A program made the position numbers and the translations under genes. 64,000 bases of DNA. It comes from Lepeophtheirus salmonis. Lineage: Eukaryota; Arthropoda; Copepoda; Siphonostomatoida; Caligidae. Below, piece after piece: positions 47,090-58,154 of this stretch (positions are counted from its first letter, which is position 1; the number at the start of each line of letters is the position of its first letter). Where the stretch lies: assembly GCF_016086655.4 (NCBI RefSeq), contig NC_052140.2, positions 5,146,001-5,210,000 on the forward strand, in the 5' to 3' direction. The notes beneath the pieces are model-generated. The model worked only from the letters and a program-made list of their open reading frames with translations, made no database searches and was not told the DNA's origin.

Positions 47090-47506
47090 TTGTTTATTTA
47101 TCTGTTTAATATCTACAATTATTATTCAAAATACAAAGCAATACAACCTTCCAATCAAGGCCTAAAGGACTTGCATAGTTTTAGTATATATGGTACTCCT
47201 CAGACATGTTGTTCCATTCCTTTGCAATGGAGGGTGTACACTATTGGCATTTTTATGATAAATGCAACAGGCTCTAGCTTCCACTTGCTGTCATATACTG
47301 AAGTCAAATGGATTCCAGTTTGGGGTGATGGTGGCCAAAACTTTTTTCGAATTTCAATTTCTTTCTGTTCTTGTAAGGTAGTCAACATGTGGATATCGAA
47401 CTTCCAAATGCCTTTTAAGCTCAAATATATCTTGAACAAGTTGTTCATAGTCTTCTCAGTTATGTATCTTGCATGCCTCATTATTATTGTTGAAGGATTA
47501 GATTAA
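47090..47506 (+). other. 138-codon open frame, unidentified
   Basis: Uninterrupted on the plus strand, with a 93-codon frame opposite it on the minus strand (47,200-47,481). The plus product has a hydrophobic C-terminal stretch (FIVFSVMYLACLIIIVEG). The minus product reads KKFWPPSPQTGIHLTSVYD and is the more protein-like of the two. Neither matches a family I know. It lies just beyond the Tc1-like element and could be part of another old element. Not supported as a gene. Confidence 0.2.
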
Positions 47507-47509
47507 ATA

Positions 47510-48820
47510 ATAGAGTTTATTTCCTTGATCTTGGGTTTGGTAAGGACTTTTCAGAGTTTTACACTGCCTGTTTCTAAAGTTCAAGTAACTTCAAATATAT
47601 GTATAATGTTGTTATCAGTGTTCAATTAAACTCTAAAGATCTTGTCTATGTCAACAAATCTGTCTCCAGTACAAATCAACGTCTATATTTTTTATCATAT
47701 TTCGGACATCCTAAGGACAGATAAACAAGGGCCTTTTAAATTAATCCATATCAGTCCAAAAACTTAGTAAAATGTTGTCTTTCATGACGTCACTGAACTA
47801 TATTTCATCTTTTTTTAAATCAATTTTAGTACTAGCAGTCCAAATGACTAGTCGTAACCACTAAAAAGACAGGTACGAAAACTGGAATCAAGAGAAAAAA
47901 ATAAGAACTGAGACAACACTAGGTTAAAGAATCTAAACTGAAAAAATATATCGGACAAATAAGCATTAAATTTTTTATGGGGGTATAAATGAAGAAAGTG
48001 TGCCATAAATCAGGATTTGATATATTCACCAACCTTTAAGGACCGTAGCTAATACAGTACCAAAAAAACTAGGTTATTTCACCCCACTCACTCCTTCTTA
48101 GGACAGTGAGAGTAATGATAATCACTGAAAACTTTGTTTTGAAGGTGTGTGTGTGTTTTGCTAAATACTGACATAACATATAATACACAAAACAGATGAG
48201 AAGTTGAGTTTGCATATTATTATTTTTCTACCCCTTGCCCTATTCGAATACGTATATTATATATCCATTAATTAAGAAATTATAATACATATTACCCAAA
48301 TAATCATGAAGAAATACGATAACAATAACCAACTATCCGTATAAAAAATTAGAATCAAAAAATAAAAAATGCCACCAAAAATGTAAGAATTGAAAAGAAT
48401 TAAGAGACTGTTTTTATTTGAACTAATCTAAACTCTACTTCTGCTATTCTTTGTTAATTGTTAACATTCTTATAGCACGCCCCAGAGATAAGTGTTAAGA
48501 GCTTAGACATAACCATCGATGCCAAACTAAGTTTTTCGATGGTTACTTCGAAGCCATATTGGTAGAGGTTCATGTGGATCAGGTTAATTCCAATATTCCC
48601 CGTCAGACCAATCTGAATTTTCTTTATTATTCCTTTAACAGTCTTACACACGGACTATGTGAGAAAATTCATTGATGGTAATCTCCACTATGTGATCGAG
48701 CATAATTAAATTGCCTCCCAATAAAGAGGACTCCTGACGATGTTCGATATTTTCAATAAATTTCCGCTGAACTAAGGATTGGAGGCCATCAAAATGAAAA
48801 AAATCAGTATAAGGTTATTA
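47510..48820. other. no gene seen
   Basis: AT-rich; one minus-strand frame at 48,454-48,651 has no recognised motif. Confidence 0.4.
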
Positions 48821-48829
48821 AAAACGCTT

Positions 48830-49430
48830 CCTATAATGAGAAAACTGCCCTCAAATACCCAACCTCTGAAAAATTATCAGAAGACAAACAGACAGTGCTT
48901 CTAGACAACATCCCCTCTGTAGAAAATACAGAGACCCATAAAGACGTTGGTACAATATATAATATAACATCTGTTTCATAGAATGTGAAGAAGACTTCGA
49001 AGGATATCAATCAAGATAACAACAAATCAAAATTAATCTTTTGTTTCTGAAATGAAACTCTTTGACTCAAGGACTGAGAGATATGCTGAAGCTTGTTCAC
49101 ATAAGAGTACGGGTAACTCATCAACCAGAACATAAAAGATACCTAGGATATGGTACAATCAAACATCTCCAAGAGAAAGTGAAGATCATGACATCAATCC
49201 CACCATTGACCTCTAGTATGGACGAAATAGGTTACGCTCCCCAAAAGAGACCTTGAAAGTCCCATCACATCGATCACGAGGAAAATGCAATCAATAATAT
49301 TGCGAGAGCTAATTCCTCAATGGAAACACTTTACCCTTTGCATAAGGATTGTTTATTTGGTATGGGGGAACAAATATGTTTGCAAGCACCTCCTCCAACA
49401 CTTCAAAAAGTATATATATTGCTACTTGCA
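48830..49430 (+). pseudogene. coding-like tract, unidentified
   Basis: The plus frame from about 48,838 reads YNEKTALKYPTSEKLSEDKQ then TVLLDNIPSVENTETHKDV for about 45 codons before its first stop and continues after it. A second frame from 49,062 to about 49,440 has one stop in about 125 codons and includes MDEIGYAPQKRP and MGEQICLQAPPPTLQKVY. Composition is polar and less AT-rich than the flanks, suggesting a decayed coding region. No family recognised. It could be a repeat ORF. Confidence 0.3.
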
Positions 49431-49984
49431 ATAAATTAAGTTTTTGATAAGATATCAAACTGTCCAAAATCATCTAATCGTTCATGTATGTATAGACTTG
49501 TACCTAGGGCTATGGTTCTAAATAACTCATCTCATCAATATGTAGAAGATGTACTATAGGAATTAAATAACTTTTATCTCAAAAAATATATATTTTACAT
49601 GGAGATATTATGTGTTAAGAAAAACTATTTATGTCTCGGTTATAAAGTTGTTTTTTTTTTTTTTTTTTTTTGCTATATCAATAAAATCGTTATGCTATGT
49701 GTGTTCAATATATGCCTAGAAACCAAACTACCTATTTCCCTTAAAGCAAATGATATTAAAATGGACATGTATGTACATATTTTTATTTTTTGAGTAGAAG
49801 CTAACAACGTACAAGTTTGACTGACATATGCTTAACATTTTATGTCTAAATAAGGATATCTTTAGGATTGTAAATCTGAAGCTCTGTTGAGCATGTTATT
49901 TTTTGTTGTAAATCCAACTTGAAAAGTTTTTTTATTTATTCACTAAAGCAATTATCCTTATTGAGGCGAGAATATTTGATAATA

Positions 49985-50280
49985 AAGGTTCGACACGAGT
50001 GTGAGTGTCATTGCAAGACGAAGAGTAATGCTGACGATTTGTTAAAAAGTTTAGTTCCCTGTTGGACTCAGAGTTGAATAAATCCGCATACATATCTTTG
50101 CATAATGATATCCTCTAGGAATTGTGTTAATTTATTTTATCTCACAGCTGCTCGCAGCTAATTTAATTTAAAATCATAACATCTTAGCTGCTTTCCTCCC
50201 AAAAAAATTTCAAATTGTTGAATGTCCATGCTAACTTTCGGTTATTATCTATTTTACAAACAAAAACTGACTACGATTTA
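49985..50280 (+). repeat. dispersed repeat R1, forward copy, cut by a mariner
   Basis: Has GAAGAGTAATGCTGACGAT, CTGCTCGCAGCTAATTTAAT, TTAGCTGCTTTCCTCC, TTTCAAATTGTTGAATGTCC and CATGCTAACTTTCGG. It stops at ACGATTTA, where the mariner at 50,281 begins after TA, so the mariner inserted at or beside the R1 end. Confidence 0.6.
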
Positions 50281-51105
50281 CCAGATGGTCCATTGAAATC
50301 AGATCACTTACTAATTCATTAAGTAATGTAGGTTGAGTGTTGTAAATAAATCCCCATTCCCATATGTTAAAGAAGAAACAATTAGTAACAAAATAAAATA
50401 AACGCACAAGTTGAGAAAATGACACTTGAACGTGATTGACGAATTTCTATTCCCACACTCTATGCAGTTGGGCATCTGCAGGACCACCGTCTAGACCGTC
50501 AGCAAGTCTGAAACGTTGGAGACGAAGAAGAGCTCTGTCAAAAGTGCTACACTGGACCTGGAGGAGGTAAAGAAAACGGCCCAAGCCAATCCCCTTTAGT
50601 TCACGAGGGCCTATACAAGAGATCACAAAAGATTTTATATTAGACTCTCCATAGAGCTATAAAAAAATGATGGGAAAGAGCCTTGCAAGGATGGAGATAC
50701 GCCCCTTGACACCAGAAATAAAATAAACGCATCTCCTCTGTTACAAGACTCTTTTTTTGTCACCCCCCACCCCTACAGCCCTGATCCCAACACCCTCGAC
50801 TTTTGAGTTCATGTCGAGGGGAAGGCCTGCAGAGTGTCCGTCATCCAAACACCGAAACCATCAAAGCCTCTTTTGCCAGCACTGGAACACCATGACAAAG
50901 GAGTATATCCGCATCGGGTACCAGGTCTTCTACCGCCTCCTGTAAGCCATCATTGTAGCTAAGGTCAGCTACATAAATGATTCAGAGAGTTTAGACAAAC
51001 ATCTACTTATAGTATTAATTTTGTTGAAATTCTATTGTTAATTAATAAATTATATCTTTTTTAAGTTTAAAATTCAATGTGTTGATATTTTAATGGACCA
51101 TCCGA
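50281..51105 (+). mobile_element. internally deleted mariner-like element
   Basis: The left end CCAGATGGTCCATTGAAAT follows TA. The right end, reverse-complemented, CGGATGGTCCATTAAAAT is at about 51,086-51,105. The interior parallels the 9,947 copy: the helix-turn-helix trace (SRTTV), a KKTAQANP-like stretch, then HPYSPDPNTLDF (third catalytic acid motif) and KACRVSVIQTPK with a decayed C-terminus. The catalytic centre is missing in both copies at the same place. Stops are present. The two copies therefore come from one deletion derivative that spread. Confidence 0.75.
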
Positions 51106-51349
51106 TCCAAGCTCAAGTATTGAATATGAATTTACAAATTGGCAGTAGGCAATAATATGTGTATTAGCTACCTCATTTTTCTCAATTTTTTCATTTTCTA
51201 ATTAATCGATTCGGTTTGATGCTTAACAACTCGACTCGTCTCAATGGAATCAGGATGACATAAACCTAGAATGGTTTCATATTAGGATAACACAAAGCTA
51301 TGAACTATTACGCAAAACAAAGACAAAATGATCAATATTTCTCAAAATA

Positions 51350-51590
51350 TAGTCGGCTACGTAACGACTTTTTAGTCCGCTAGGGTTTTTGCGTATACTT
51401 TAATTATTTTCATCAACTCAATTTATGAATGTTCGATTCACGAGCACTCCATAGGCCAAAAGATATGCATTAATTGTAAGGACTTCAATGGCCCTGTCAG
51501 ATGGAGTAAGGCTAATACTATAATCTTTATTTATACTTAATCAGTGAAGCTCGATCTTATCAATAAAAGGAGCATTATAAAAAAAATATT
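51350..51590 (+). repeat. tRNA-derived SINE, copy S4
   Basis: The head is degraded at its 5' side but keeps CATCAACTCAATTTATGAAT and a B-box GTTCGATTCAC. The tail is well kept: TGTCAGATGGAGTAAGGC, TTATTTATACTTAATCAGTG, CAATAAAAGGAGCATTA, then an A-rich end near 51,580-51,590. Confidence 0.7.
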
Positions 51591-51599
51591 GTTTTATAA

Positions 51600-53622
51600 A
51601 TTATAATTCTGATTACATCAATTCAATAACCCAAAAACATATTTTAATTTTTTAAGATATTAATTACAGGATTGCTGTAAATCGATTCTCTCTTATACTT
51701 AGGAGCTAAATATTTATAAAATAAAAAAAGGGATTGAGTTGCAACAATTTATTAATAAATCTCTTAAGGAATTAATTAATATTGCGGATCTATTTATTAT
51801 AAGTTAGAAGAGGTAAAAATATAATTTTTTCCATTTCCTAATCCATTAATATAAAGATTGTTTTAATTACATTCTTTCTTTCTTTTAATAATAATTCTAC
51901 TTATTAAAAAAATGGCTCTTTTTTTTTTTTGTCAAAAAAAAAAAAGTGATTAATTATTAAAATATAGCCTTTATATTAATATCCATGATAAATATTTATG
52001 ATGCAACATATTTAACTTAAGTTTGGTATGTAGCATTATTGACAGTAGACCAACATAGAAATGAAGTTTTAGCTCTGTAAGTTAATCTAACTCCAAGTTC
52101 TGCGGCTTTAAAGATGCCCTTAGTTTTTTAGCTTCAATTTTTTAAGTATTTGATTTTGTTAAATTGTATACGTATATTTGAAGGTAGATTTTAAAAAAAC
52201 TGAGGAGTAGAAAGTTGATGGAATTAGAAATAAAAATCCAAACTTTATTTATATGCTTGGCATAAAAAATTGAAAAAAAGTATTTTGATCGAAAAATATA
52301 TTAGACACATTTGTAATCAATTTCGATTATGAGTTTGGCATAGTAAGGGTGTTTAGTCTTTAGTCTACTGTAATAAATATTAGCTATGAAAATGGAATTA
52401 ACAGTAATACCCTGAGAGACAGTTAACTAGTCAAAAGGGTAAATATGGAGAAAAATATGGAGCAGGGTACTCAAGCACTCCAATCACTGTTAAAAGTCTT
52501 CCGAATTCGAAAATAAAAGTTATTTTCTTAATACACTCCTTACAAGTACATCAATGGGATAGCCACTTCCCCTTGAAGCCATGGAAATCCCTAATTAAAT
52601 GCAGAAACCAGTCTACTCCTAAGACTTGGATATATTTTGATCTAACAAAATCACATTTTTTACAACATTAATTTATAAAACTAAAGCAAGATCCTAAAAC
52701 ATTCTATAAGAATAACAGCACCGATTTAAAAAAATGTCATTAAAAAGGAAATTATTCTTTATAGCTTCAATGGAGATAACTTTTATTATTTATTCAGCAG
52801 AATTTTCCATATTCCCCTCCCTTTACTCTCCAAGCCATCACACTCTGCCCATAAATGAATCTATAGCTCCAAACAGTCTGGATGATGCATCTTCTACCAG
52901 TCCCAAGATCATTAAATGCTTCCTTAAGGGAATATAGCCTCTAATGAAGCCAATTATAATTCTTATAGATGATCGCCTTTTTAAAAAAAAAATTCTATTC
53001 TGAACTAGGACCCTGAACTAGGCCCCTCCAAAAAAAAATAATTCTTGTCGACACGTTGTTTCTTCTATCCATTCCTGTATTCATGTCATCCATATGTACT
53101 AATCAATCTCAAATAATACGTACTTATGGGAGTTTTCACTTCAGATTCTTCAATCATAGTTCCACCATTCTTGGCAAGCGCATCATCATATTCATTCTTA
53201 CATGTTGGTCAAATATTTTATACCAGTCTCTTGAGATCATAAATGATTGAAACTAATCAATAAATTTGATCTATTAAGAATTGTGGATTTCTAAATAAGA
53301 TGGATGAAAATTAGATGGAGACTTGATAAAAATGGAAAATTTATGTATTAATTTAGCAAATATGACGCAAAAACTTGTATTTTTATTCAGTTGTGTACTT
53401 TGGGCGTCATTAATTTTAAGTGCACATTGTTTAATTATCGAGTAATAACCATGTCCAATTTCTCCCACCGTCCAATACCTCTCTGATATCTCTTTTATAA
53501 AGCTGTTTTAATCTTTTTGCATTCATTTATAATATAAATGGAGCAGATTACTTAATTTTGTATTTGCTTTAAGTTTTGAAACTTATTTCATGTTTAATAC
53601 GATTCTTTTCTACATATTTTAG
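51600..53622. other. no gene seen; region upstream of the calmodulin exon
   Basis: AT-rich. A partner of the 22,430 repeat lies at 52,076-52,110. Small frames (52,734-52,937; 53,056-53,250; 53,274-53,468) have no motif. If the calmodulin exon is live, its first exon and promoter may lie here or further upstream, but I cannot place them. Confidence 0.4.
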
Positions 53623-53638
53623 GAAGAAAATTTAAAAA
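53623..53638 (+). promoter_or_regulatory. splice acceptor and 5' UTR segment of the calmodulin-type exon
   Basis: The AG at 53,621-53,622 after a T/C-rich tract marks a 3' splice site, leaving 16 untranslated bases before the ATG. This implies at least one upstream non-coding exon. Confidence 0.6.
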
Positions 53639-53734
53639 ATGGCAACTGAGGAATTAACTGAAGAGCAAATTGCTGAGTTCAAAGAAGCGTTTCTCCTTTT
53701 TGACAAGGATGGTGATGGAACGATTACGACCAAA
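53639..53734 (+). CDS. calmodulin-type EF-hand protein, first coding exon
   Basis: Calmodulin is the cytosolic Ca2+ sensor with four EF hands. A 32-codon exon starts at ATG 53,639 in an AAAAAATGG context and reads MATEELTEEQIAEFKEAF then LLFDKDGDGTITTK. This is the calmodulin N-terminus and the first EF-hand helix and loop (D, D, D and T at loop positions 1, 3, 5 and 7). The loop's position-12 Glu would open the next exon. The exon is framed by a pyrimidine-rich acceptor TTCTTTTCTACATATTTTAG ending at 53,622 and by the donor GTAAGT at 53,735, phase 0. Differences from standard calmodulin: an extra residue near the start (ATEE for AD) and Leu for Ser in FSLFDKD. No stops or frameshifts. The other three EF hands are not in the remaining 10 kb, so this is either the start of a gene with a very long intron or a lone duplicated exon. 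Confidence 0.8.
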
Positions 53735-56324
53735 GTAAGTTTTTGACATGTTATTTGATATTTTATATAATTTTCTAATACAATTATGTATAATCCTTTC
53801 TGAATAAAGGAATGGAGAAAAATCGAAAATTCTCAATTATTAGAATATGTGGTAAAAAGGCAAAAATAAAGGAAAGAGAAAATTTATTTTATTCATTCAT
53901 GTATAAAACATGGACGGTAAAGTCTCACCATCAACTCATAAATGGCAATTATTTTTTAAATTCACCTCATTTTCAGTTAGTACCAACTTTCAAAAGACTG
54001 TTGTCAAAATTTTGTGACAATTTGTCGTTTAGTTTGTGTCTAATTGTGTTATGTGTGACGATAATTCTGTTATTTCCAAAACAATGAATTTTATAAAAAA
54101 ATTGTGCTTTTATTTTACACTACTTCTTGATGGCAAAAAATACTTTACAAACTAGGCAATGGCTTCAAGAGTATTATGGGGACTCTGCTCCTTAAAGCAA
54201 ATAATAATAGTTTAAAAAACCTATTTTGAATGAAAAAAAAAAGAGTTTTCTTTGTTTTTCAGCACAAGTGTTACAAACAACCCCATGTTTCATATACATG
54301 TTTGAGTCAATTATAGGCTTATTATTGAAATAATTGTAGGATGAATTTCAATACCCCAAAATGTTACTATAGTTTGAAAATTTTATTTGATTGTAAGAGG
54401 CATAAATAGAACTCAATATGGTCCGTTTCAAATAAAATATATAAATTTCTCATCCTTTTTTTGTTAAGACCTATTTTGGCTTCTTTAATTGCGATTTGTA
54501 ACGCTTCCAAAGGATTAAATATAATAATTTGCTGATAGGAAGGGACGCTGATCACTCTTCAAAGAATACAAATGTAATACACTTCATTTTGAGAAAAATC
54601 CTTTCTAGCACGTTATTTTCTTTACGGGTCACATAAGAAATTTTACTTTTAAGTACCTTGAATCTACATACATTTTTAGAGATTTGCAAACTTTAATCAA
54701 ATTGACGAATTTCAAGAATCCTGAATAGATCTTAATTTTTTCATATTTGAGGTAAAACATGATTTTGACTATGAGAGTAAAGGTTAGTTTATAATAGGGT
54801 TTTTTCAGTGAAATGACATATTGTATCATAAATTGAAGAAATGTCATTTTGGAAGTTTAAAGTTGATATATATGTCTCCACTTATTTCAGTTTTTGGGAA
54901 CAAGAAAAATCCAGATTGTACGATGACTTTTTTTAGTACTAAGACCTGTGAAATGGGAGAAATTATTTTTTTAAATCCACCTTTTACAATTTTTCCTTTG
55001 TTTTTTGTATGGTCAAGATGATAAAACATGCTATTCATCATAAATAATGTATAGAAGGCATGATACTTCTAAAATTTAATCTTAACTTTATATTTACTTG
55101 ATTTTTAATCCATTCATTTAAATAATGTTAAATAATCAGAACTTAACCAATATTTTGTATAATAAAGTTTTTATAATAAGTAATGACCCAAACCTATAGC
55201 TCTAAGTATCAAATTAAGTACTTACAGGATACTCCCCCAATGCAAAATTATACACTTCTATTATATGAATATATAGGCAAAGTATTGAACGAACACATCA
55301 ACAACTATAAAGAATGTTGTTAACCTAGTTTTTTTATAAATTATTATCATAATATAAAAAACTGGGATATGAGGGGAATAGACCTATGCAAGGAGTCAGA
55401 ATAAATCCAAATGCTGCATTATGCAAAATTGGCGGTGTTTGAAACCGGGTTATAATACTGTCCACCATAGATATTAGAGGTCTCACTCGATTCCCAAAAT
55501 AAAATAAATGAAACAAAGATTCCACAGCTTTCTTTGCATCAAAAACATTGACGGTCCGTTTTATTCGACTTGCTGGCATGTATCAAGAATGCTATCAACC
55601 TGTATCGAAACCACTTCTATGAACATATAATTAAGAGATTTTATTGAATTATTTTCTAGTTGATTGCTTTTTTTTCATATTAAGGTTTTTCCAACGCTTG
55701 GTGTTGATTTTTTTTTTTTTTTTTTCGGTCACGATTTTTTGGTTTCTTTTTTCTTTCCACTCAACGAATTCCTATAAAAGAAGGAATTTGTGGGCCTTGT
55801 ATGAAATAAGAAGCACGTGTCAAGGAAGTGACCCCTGTATGAAAAATCCAATCTGCAATATTTCCTGTAAATATTTTCAGCTCACATTTTGATGTTATGC
55901 CATATTTTTTATAATACTCTTACAGTTCTAAGGCACTGGGGGGGGGGGGGGGGCTTTTAGTTGAGTAGTTCATCAGGATCAAAGGCAATGAGAGTACCAT
56001 CAACAGAAATTTCCCAAGAAACTTCCATTCTATACCAACAATTACCCAATGTCTTTATAACTTTAAAAACTTCCTTCGATACAGAAAATATATTATCTGA
56101 AAATCCATATCCAGTTATAAATATATTAATTGAAATAGATAAATTCCTTTGCAAAAAAATATTAAAGAAATTACATGGAATGACTTTTTAAATAGAAAAA
56201 AATCATGATAAGTAAATAGATTTATTTCTTATCTTTTCGTCACGATAATGCAACCTGAGCACTTACCACCGACGCTTAATTGTTTTTAAATAAATATATT
56301 TCATCGTAATCATGTTGGGTGTGT
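53735..56324. other. putative long intron; no calmodulin exon found
   Basis: Begins with the donor GTAAGT. Holds a block at about 53,965 (TCATTTTCAGTTAGTACCAA) shared with 28,705, an 81-codon minus frame at 55,334-55,579 of unknown content (RIKRTVNVFDAKKAVESLF), a T run at 55,707-55,725 and a 16-base G run at 55,938-55,953. I looked for the second exon (ELGTVMRSLGQ type) and did not see it here or further on. Confidence 0.4.
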
Positions 56325-56565
56325 AAAAAAAGAAACATGGTAATTTTGAAAATGATCGAAGTTGAGCAGCTTAGCTGTCATGATGTTTCATTAGATTACC
56401 TGTTAACAACAATGCGAGTACAGAAATAAACATAAATTCAATTTCCTAATTAGCAACTCCCTAGGTTAGAAATATTCAAATGTCGATCCTTAATTCTACT
56501 CTAAGTCCACAAATAACTTCTTAACCAATCCTCAGTATAAATAAACTATATTTCTTGATAGCAGC
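56325..56565 (-). repeat. dispersed repeat R1, reverse copy
   Basis: Reverse R1 blocks: AAACATGGTAATTTTGAAAA, GAGCAGCTTAGCTGTCATG, TTTCATTAGATTACC, TTCTACTCTAAGTCCA and AATCCTCAGTATAAAT. Confidence 0.55.
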
Positions 56566-56999
56566 TTCAGAAAATAAAAGCATTTCTTAGCCTATCAACA
56601 GCAAAAAAAAAAGTCGCACTCCAAAAAAAGATTTGGATGTAAATTGGACAACCCTAGGTATTTCAACTATAATGCCTCCAAAATGTATGTTTGATTCAGG
56701 TGCAAGTGTTAATTTACTAGCTTCATATGGGTTTGGATTTTCTGAAATTCCCTTTTTTATATATATTTTACACTATTGCGAAGGAACGATCCGACGCTAC
56801 ATTTTTTTAAAATTTTGTTAACTTTATTTAAAATTTTGAAACATTTCTTGGCAAAACGAGTTGATTCCAAACTTTTAATGAAAAAATAGAGCTTGTTCAC
56901 TGATTTTGTTTGTTGAACACTTCTAGGAAAAGATTTATTCGAAATATTACTTGAAACATGGCTAAATTTTATTTTTTCTTATTTAATTTTTGCCAATTC

Positions 57000-57095
57000 T
57001 AATTGGGCTTCGGCTGTTATGGAATATTATGATGGCCGCAAAGATGTAAAAGTTCGCAATTTAATAGACACGTGGTTTATGGCTCTTGGGTAAAA
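57000..57095 (+). pseudogene. possible elongase (ELOVL)-like exon fragment
   Basis: The plus strand reads ASAVMEYYDGRKDVKVRNL then IDTWFMALG, followed by GGTAAAATC, which could be a splice donor. The pattern (YxxxxxxxDxRVxxW(F/L)(L/M)M) recalls the N-terminus of very-long-chain fatty acid elongases, membrane enzymes of the ER. Only about 30 residues are present, no acceptor AG is evident just upstream, and the histidine box is not in the window. Family call is tentative. Confidence 0.25.
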
Positions 57096-57519
57096 TCTTT
57101 GTAGTGAATCGGGTATATTTTTTTAATAGTCATTAATAAATATTTTATTGACACATTTATTTATTTTGATATTAATTATAGGAGATCAAGAATAAATCTT
57201 CTTTAACACAAGTAGAATAAAATAAAATTGAACAAAAACTACAATAAATCCTAAAAAAATCTGAAAATATCTTAACAACATAGATTAATGAACTACATCT
57301 ATATAAAGAATAATTTTTTATGAAAATATAAAAAGATTGACTTGTCTTTTTTTCTCAATGATCATTTGAAAAATAGAGAAAATTGTATTTTTTAAAAGAA
57401 CCTCCACAAATCAAATATGGACATGTAGGATTAAAAAGGCTATAGAAATCATTAAAAAACAAATAGAACCTTCCTTATATGTATAAGGTGTAGTAAAAAA
57501 ATATCTTAGAACCTTTTCA

Positions 57520-57860
57520 TTTTCAAAGGATTATCCATTAAAAATTAATCTATATCTCCTTGACAATCAAAAAAAGTTATTACATGAGGGTAGGATTCGA
57601 CGATTTCAATCATTTTATCCATATTTTCGACAATTGGCCTTGCAGAGCGTCATGCATTTTTAACATCAAAATTAGCAGAACGTAATCCACTAAGCCAAAA
57701 TTATACGTGATCAGCTATTAGAATATCAAGAGCATAAACACTATTCATTTTTTCAGCCTCCTGATTTGCATTTTCCACCCTGTTGGAAGAAAAACTGTAC
57801 AATATGGGATATTATTTCTGTGCCGGTGTCCAACTTTGATGAATGCTCAAGCAATACAGG
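57520..57860 (-). mobile_element. mariner transposase N-terminal fragment
   Basis: The minus strand reads IISHIVQFFFQQGG at the start, then (frame change) ANQEAEKMNSVYALDILIAD, FWLSGLRSANFDVKNA and RSARPIVENMDKMIEIVES. This follows the SETMAR-type mariner N-terminus: first helix-turn-helix, then the GRP linker with VENVDK. It is homologous to 32,215-32,465. A TACAGGGTC at about 57,856 may be its terminal repeat. In-frame stops; the catalytic domain is absent. Confidence 0.65.
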
Positions 57861-58154
57861 GTCAAACCAACACAAAACTGTCAAAAAAGTTAACGTAGAA
57901 AATCTAATCTTTCAAACACCATCTAGAGTATACTGATGACAGTTATGCAACACGAGATACACATTAAAAAGCCATCTATTTAGTAAATACTTTGTTGTTG
58001 TTTTTACTAAACGTATTATATAAATTAAAAAAGAAGAGCTTGTACTTTTATCTTTGATCCTGAAACCGACCTTGCCAACGTTTTTTAGTATATAACGCAA
58101 TATGTCACAATAGATAAATCTTTATATTATTACATATATAAAATATTAATACTA

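Noticed and set aside
55938..55953. The run of 16 G as a quadruplex or regulatory site
   Set aside because: A lone homopolymer, prone to assembly error, with no gene or second G-tract pattern to give it a role.
56633..56821. A retroviral-type aspartic protease motif (FDSGASVNLL)
   Set aside because: Only the DSGAS-like core matches; no flap or second motif, no reverse transcriptase or LTR nearby.
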